Below are positions 50,090 through 54,010 of a stretch of 54,010 nucleotides of DNA, piece after piece (within the stretch, counting starts at the first letter, position 1; each line of letters begins with the position of its first letter). The stretch covers positions 1 to 54,010 of the forward strand of contig USAX01000003.1 in NCBI GenBank assembly GCA_900552705.1, written 5' to 3'. The DNA is from an uncultured Collinsella sp. (GTDB taxonomy: Bacteria > Actinomycetota > Coriobacteriia > Coriobacteriales > Coriobacteriaceae). The position numbers were made by a program, and so were the translations under genes. The notes below the pieces were generated by a model. The model saw only the letters and a program-made list of their open reading frames with translations, ran no database searches and was not told the origin of the DNA.

Positions 50090-50407
50090 ATGGATTGCCT
50101 GAAGGTATCAAGCAAATCATCGCCCGCGTCCGTTGCCGGCGCCATCGCCGGCATGGTCAAGGATGGTGTACCCGTCAACATTCAGTGTGTCGGCGCCGGT
50201 GCCGTCAACCAGGCCATTAAGGCCGTTGCTATCGCGCGCGGTTTTTTGATTCCAACCGGTTTTGATATTTCCTGCGCGCCCGTGTTCTCCGACATCCTCA
50301 TTAACGGGGAGTCGCGCACGGCCATCCGCCTTTCTATCTACGTTCACCAGATCAATCGAGCTGCTATGGATAACGTCGTCATGGATGATGTTAAGCCTGT
50401 GGCATAG
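50090..50407 (+). CDS. SpoVS-like (stage V sporulation protein S family) protein
   Basis: The 105-residue protein starts MDCLKVSSKSSPASVAGAI and follows the SpoVS/Alba-like fold pattern: VNIQCVGAGAVNQAIKAVAIARGFL in the middle and INGESRTAIRLSIYV near the end. In Bacillus SpoVS affects sporulation and division; in other organisms the family is broad and not tied to spores. The ATG at 50090 has CAGGAG upstream. The rny-spoVS-miaB neighbourhood is conserved with Bacillus. Confidence 0.9.
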   Translation: MDCLKVSSKSSPASVAGAIAGMVKDGVPVNIQCVGAGAVNQAIKAVAIARGFLIPTGFDISCAPVFSDILINGESRTAIRLSIYVHQINRAAMDNVVMDDVKPVA

Positions 50408-50446
50408 CTTCTGCTTGCCTCGTTTCGCTCCCCATCGTTAGGACTT

Positions 50447-51823
50447 ATGCACATGGACCAGCGTTCCGTACGCGATATTCTTGCCGGTAAAACCTACTTT
50501 ATCCGCACCTTTGGCTGCCAGATGAATCAGCACGACTCCGAGCGTGTGAGCGGTCTGCTTGATTCGTATGGCTGCCTCATGGCGCTCGATCCCGCGCATG
50601 CCGATATCGTTGTCTTCATGACGTGCTGCGTGCGCGAGGCCGCCGATACTCGCCTGTACGGTCAGTGCAATTCCTGCAAAAGCCTGCCGCCTTCGCCTTC
50701 GGGCAAGCGCGTGGTTGCTGTTGGTGGCTGCATCGCGCAGCGCGATGGCGAGGGCCTGCTCACCAACGTCGATAACGTCAATGTCATCTTTGGCACGCAT
50801 TCCATTGCACATGTGGCCGAGCTCATTGCCGAGGCGTTCCTTGATGGTAAGCGTCATATCCGCACCAATGAGCATGAGGATACGGATGCCATGAGCATGC
50901 CGTGGCATCGCGAGACTCAGTATCACGCCTGGGTGCCCATCATGACGGGCTGCAATAATTTCTGCACCTATTGCATCGTGCCGTACGTACGCGGTCGCGA
51001 AAAGAGCCGCCCCTTCGAGGAGATTGTCGACGAGGTGACCGGTCTGGTGCGCCAGGGCGTGCGTGAGATTACGCTGCTGGGCCAAAACGTTAACTCATAT
51101 GGTCGCGATCTGTTTGGCAAGCCGCGTTTTGCCGATTTGCTGCGTGCCGTGGGCGATACGGGTGTGGAGCGTATCTTCTTTACGTCTTCGCATCCTAAGG
51201 ACCTGCTGCCCGAGACCATCGACGCCATGGCCGAGACGCCTGCCGTAATGCCGCAACTGCACCTGGCCGTCCAGTCAGGTTCGACGCGGATCCTCAAAGA
51301 GATGAATCGCCGTTATACACGCGAGGACTATCTGGGCCTGGTCGATCGCATTCGCAACCGCATGCCCGATATCGCGCTCTCGACCGACATTATCGTTGGC
51401 TTCCCGGGCGAGACTGAAGAAGACTTTGAGCAGACGCTCTCACTTGCCGAGACGGTCCGCTATGCTCAGGCCTATACCTTCATCTATTCCAAGCGTGCCG
51501 GTACCCCGGCCGCCGAGATTGACGATCCTACGCCGCATGAGGTTATTCTCGAGCGTTTCAACCGCCTGGTTAAGGTTATCGAGACCACGGCACACGAGTA
51601 TAACCAGGGCGAGCTTCATACTGTGGTTCCCGCGCTCATTGAGGGAACGAGTAAAAAGAACGATGCGGTCCTGCTGGGCAAGAGTCCCAAGAATCAGACC
51701 GTGCATGCGCCTATCCCCGAGGGTTACAGCATCGATCAGCTTGTTGGCAAGATCGTTGATGTTGACGTTGACGTTGCCAAGACCTGGTATTTATCCGGTT
51801 CCGTTGTGGGCGAGCCGCGCTAA
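50447..51823 (+). CDS. miaB: tRNA-2-methylthio-N6-isopentenyladenosine synthase MiaB
   Basis: MiaB adds the methylthio group to i6A37 made by MiaA. The 458-residue radical SAM protein has the UPF0004 cysteines in TFGCQMNQHDSER, VFMTCCVREAAD and VGGCIAQRD, the radical SAM motif TGCNNFCTYCIVPYVRG, and a C-terminal TRAM domain. The usual NTC is MTC here, with the Cys kept. It starts at ATG 50447 (or 50453). It overlaps miaA by one base, pairing the two enzymes of the same modification. Confidence 0.94.
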   Translation: MHMDQRSVRDILAGKTYFIRTFGCQMNQHDSERVSGLLDSYGCLMALDPAHADIVVFMTCCVREAADTRLYGQCNSCKSLPPSPSGKRVVAVGGCIAQRDGEGLLTNVDNVNVIFGTHSIAHVAELIAEAFLDGKRHIRTNEHEDTDAMSMPWHRETQYHAWVPIMTGCNNFCTYCIVPYVRGREKSRPFEEIVDEVTGLVRQGVREITLLGQNVNSYGRDLFGKPRFADLLRAVGDTGVERIFFTSSHPKDLLPETIDAMAETPAVMPQLHLAVQSGSTRILKEMNRRYTREDYLGLVDRIRNRMPDIALSTDIIVGFPGETEEDFEQTLSLAETVRYAQAYTFIYSKRAGTPAAEIDDPTPHEVILERFNRLVKVIETTAHEYNQGELHTVVPALIEGTSKKNDAVLLGKSPKNQTVHAPIPEGYSIDQLVGKIVDVDVDVAKTWYLSGSVVGEPR

Positions 51824-52761
51824 TGGTTTCTTCCGGGGCAGGTCTTTCCGCCGTTGCGATCGTCGGTCCGACGGCGGTTGGTAAGAGTGATGTTGCCGAC
51901 CGTTTGGCAGCTCGTCTTTCGTCCGAAGTGCTGTCGTGCGATGCGATGCAAATCTATCGCGGCATGGACATCGGTACCGCAAAGATGGCGCCCGATGAGT
52001 GCACGGCGCCGCTGCGTCTCGTCGACATTGTAGAGCCGGGTGTGGCATATTCTGCTGCGCTTTATCAGGCTGACGCTCGCGCGCATGTTGAACGTCTCCT
52101 TGGTTCGGGTTGCCTGCCGGTTTTTTGCGGAGGTACGGGGCTATATCTCAAGGCAGCCCTCGATGAGATGGACTTTCCCTCGGGTGAACTTGAGGACGAT
52201 CGCCGTGCGGGCTATCAGGAGCTTGCCGAGCGTATTGGCGAGGAAGAACTGCATGCCCTGCTTGCCGAGCGCGATCCAGAATCGGCTGCTGTTATTCATC
52301 CCCATAACGTGCGCCGTGTGATTCGTGCGCTCGAGATGCATGATGATGGTATCTCCTATGCACAGCAAAAAAGTCAGTTTAGTGTTCCGCGCGAGCATTA
52401 TCATGCCCTATGGTTTGGTCTGACGCGTAATCGCGAGGTGCTCTACGAGCGCATTAATCTGCGCGTCGATCTGATGTTTGAGCAGGGTCTTGTCGATGAG
52501 GTCCGCGGTCTTATGGCCCAGGGTCTGGGAGATGCCCTGACGTCGATGCAGGCAATTGGCTATAAAGAGATCATTGATGCTTTCAATGGCGTGATGAGCA
52601 TGGATGAGGCCCGCGAACTCATTAAGATGCGTTCGCGTCGTTATGCCAAGCGTCAGCTTTCGTGGTTTAAGCGCGATGACCGTATCGTGTGGTTTGATAT
52701 GGATGAATGTACGATCGATGAGGTCGTTGAGGATATCCTGCATCGTATTGAGGCTGCCTAA
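51823..52761 (+). CDS. miaA: tRNA dimethylallyltransferase MiaA
   Basis: MiaA transfers a dimethylallyl group from DMAPP to A37 of tRNAs reading UNN codons. The 312-residue protein has the P-loop VGPTAVGKSDVA, the D-x-QIYRGMDIGTAK motif (SCDAMQIYRGMDIGTAKM), GGTGLYLKA and the RRYAKRQLSWFKRD segment. It starts on the miaB stop (TAATG) and ends on the hflX start (TAATG). Confidence 0.96.
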   Translation: MVSSGAGLSAVAIVGPTAVGKSDVADRLAARLSSEVLSCDAMQIYRGMDIGTAKMAPDECTAPLRLVDIVEPGVAYSAALYQADARAHVERLLGSGCLPVFCGGTGLYLKAALDEMDFPSGELEDDRRAGYQELAERIGEEELHALLAERDPESAAVIHPHNVRRVIRALEMHDDGISYAQQKSQFSVPREHYHALWFGLTRNREVLYERINLRVDLMFEQGLVDEVRGLMAQGLGDALTSMQAIGYKEIIDAFNGVMSMDEARELIKMRSRRYAKRQLSWFKRDDRIVWFDMDECTIDEVVEDILHRIEAA

Positions 52762-54010
52762 TGGCCCGTTTCCCCCTTGTTCCCACGGCACCCGAGCCCG
52801 AGCGTGCCATTTTAGTTGGTGTTGAGTGGCGCGACAATGCATGGCCGCTCGATCGCTCGCTTGATGAGCTGGAGCGTCTTGCCCACACAGCTGGTGCCCG
52901 GTGCGTGGCACGCTTGTCGCAGCGTTTGGTAAAGCCGTATCCTAAATCGTTTATCGGTTCCGGTAAGGTTGAAGAGCTGTGCGGCCTGGTGCATCGCATG
53001 GATGCCGATGTCGTTATTTTTGACGATGACCTGACCCCCTCGCAGCAATCCTATTTGGAGAAAGCCGTGGGCGAGCCGGTAAAGATTATCGATCGCACAG
53101 CACTGATCCTGGATATCTTTGGCCTGCATGCTCAGACGCGTGAGGGACGCCTGCAGGTACAGCTGGCACAGCTTCAATATTTGTTGCCTCGCCTGCGTGG
53201 CATGTGGAGCCATCTCGCCAAGGAGCAGACGCGCGGCGGCATCGGCTCACGTTTTGGTCAGGGCGAAAGTCAGCTCGAGGTCGACCGTCGCCTCATTCGT
53301 AATAAGATCGCTGCGCTTCGTCGTGAGCTCAAGCAGGTTGAACAGCGTCGCGATGTTCAATCCAAGAGTCGCATTGAGTCGCCGGCGTTTCGCGTCGCGT
53401 TAGCCGGTTATACCAATGCCGGTAAATCGACGTTACTCAATCGTCTGACCGGCTCTACGGTACTTTCGCAGGACAAGCTGTTTGCTACGCTCGACCCGAC
53501 GACGCGTTCGTATCGTCTGCCCGGCGGTCGCGGCATGACGATTACCGATACCGTCGGCTTTATTCAAAAGCTGCCCCATGGTCTGGTCGATGCCTTTAAA
53601 TCGACGATGTCCGAGGTTTTGGGTGCCGATCTAATTCTCAAAGTCGTAGATGCGTCTGACGAGGACTATGAGCGGCAGCTGGAGGCTGTCGACCGCGTGC
53701 TTGATGAGATCGGCGCCGGAGAGCGTTTAACGCTGACCGTATTCAATAAAATCGATCTTCTCGATAGCGTCGATCGATTGAGTTTCCGTCGTCGCTATCC
53801 GGAGGCCGTTCTGTTCTCGGCCCAAACGGGCGAGGGGCTCGACGATCTCGTCGACCGGATTGCTCGCGAGGCAGCTGCCACCGATGTGCTGCTCTCCGCT
53901 GATATCCCGTATCGTGAGGGCGCTCTCATCACGCTGGTGCATGAGCAGGGAACCCTTCTGCATGAGGAATATCTCGAGGACGGCGTTCGCATTGTGGCGA
54001 AGTTGCCGGC
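52761..54010 (+). CDS. hflX: GTPase HflX, 5' part (cut by the window end)
   Basis: HflX is a ribosome-splitting GTPase of stress recovery. The ATG at 52761 overlaps the miaA stop; 416 codons are present and the frame is still open at 54010. The N-terminal HflX domain shows PKSFIGSGKVEEL, DDDLTPSQ and LDIFGLHAQTREGRLQVQLAQL. The linker has GGIGSRFGQGESQLE. The G domain has AGYTNAGKSTLLN, a DTVGFI switch, and NKID. The C-terminal end is outside the window. Confidence 0.95.
   Translation, partial: MARFPLVPTAPEPERAILVGVEWRDNAWPLDRSLDELERLAHTAGARCVARLSQRLVKPYPKSFIGSGKVEELCGLVHRMDADVVIFDDDLTPSQQSYLEKAVGEPVKIIDRTALILDIFGLHAQTREGRLQVQLAQLQYLLPRLRGMWSHLAKEQTRGGIGSRFGQGESQLEVDRRLIRNKIAALRRELKQVEQRRDVQSKSRIESPAFRVALAGYTNAGKSTLLNRLTGSTVLSQDKLFATLDPTTRSYRLPGGRGMTITDTVGFIQKLPHGLVDAFKSTMSEVLGADLILKVVDASDEDYERQLEAVDRVLDEIGAGERLTLTVFNKIDLLDSVDRLSFRRRYPEAVLFSAQTGEGLDDLVDRIAREAAATDVLLSADIPYREGALITLVHEQGTLLHEEYLEDGVRIVAKLP

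Overview
The window is a 54 kb piece of the core chromosome of a GC-rich Gram-positive bacterium. It most resembles the Coriobacteriia, and Collinsella in particular, a group of anaerobic gut Actinobacteria. This assignment is inference: it rests on an actinobacterial-type integration host factor next to gmk and rpoZ, a large fermentative AdhE, a class 1B (PyrK-coupled, NAD-linked) dihydroorotate dehydrogenase, a recA promoter with a Gram-positive-type LexA box, and frequent GTG/TTG starts with overlapping genes. Both ends cut a gene: ispG on the left and hflX on the right.

Layout. 1-2.6 kb: end of ispG, then proS. 2.7-6.3 kb (minus strand): adhE and a small APH-fold kinase-like gene. 6.4-7.5 kb: a REP-associated tyrosine transposase (RAYT) gene between 50-bp inverted repeats. 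7.6-7.8 kb: rpmB (minus). 8.1-13.6 kb: a pyrimidine operon, pyrR-pyrB-pyrC-pyrK-pyrD-pyrF, behind a transcription attenuator; carAB and pyrE are not here. 13.8-16.2 kb: mihF-gmk-rpoZ-thiI. 16.4-20.5 kb: comEA-comEC-holA. 20.6-25.1 kb: rpsT, lepA, dusB, hemW. 25.1-32.5 kb: a DnaJ-like membrane protein, dnaJ, mtaB, phoH, ybeY, dgkA, era, recO. 32.6-37.6 kb: rpsO, pnp and rnj, with two 140-bp palindromic elements between pnp and rnj. 37.6-45.0 kb: ftsK, a RodZ-like gene, yajQ, rimO, pgsA, pncC. 45.1-47.1 kb: recA-recX under an SOS-type promoter. 47.2-54 kb: rny, a GHKL-ATPase gene of unknown function, a spoVS-like gene, miaB, miaA, hflX.

How the genes work together. The window is rich in RNA metabolism. 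It has three RNases of mRNA turnover and processing (PNPase, RNase J, RNase Y) plus YbeY. It has tRNA and ribosome modification enzymes (ThiI, DusB, MiaA, MiaB, MtaB, RimO) and ribosome-linked GTPases (LepA, Era, HflX). DNA uptake and recombination genes (comEA, comEC, recA, recX, recO) are also present, and comEA and recA share an upstream direct-repeat motif.

The most unusual non-coding feature is the pair of 140-bp elements at 35369-35508 and 35634-35772. Their 87-nt cores are 76/87 identical in opposite orientation. Their central hairpins differ by three compensated base pairs, and their outer arms differ in sequence while each remains self-complementary. No CRISPR array, rRNA or tRNA was recognised.
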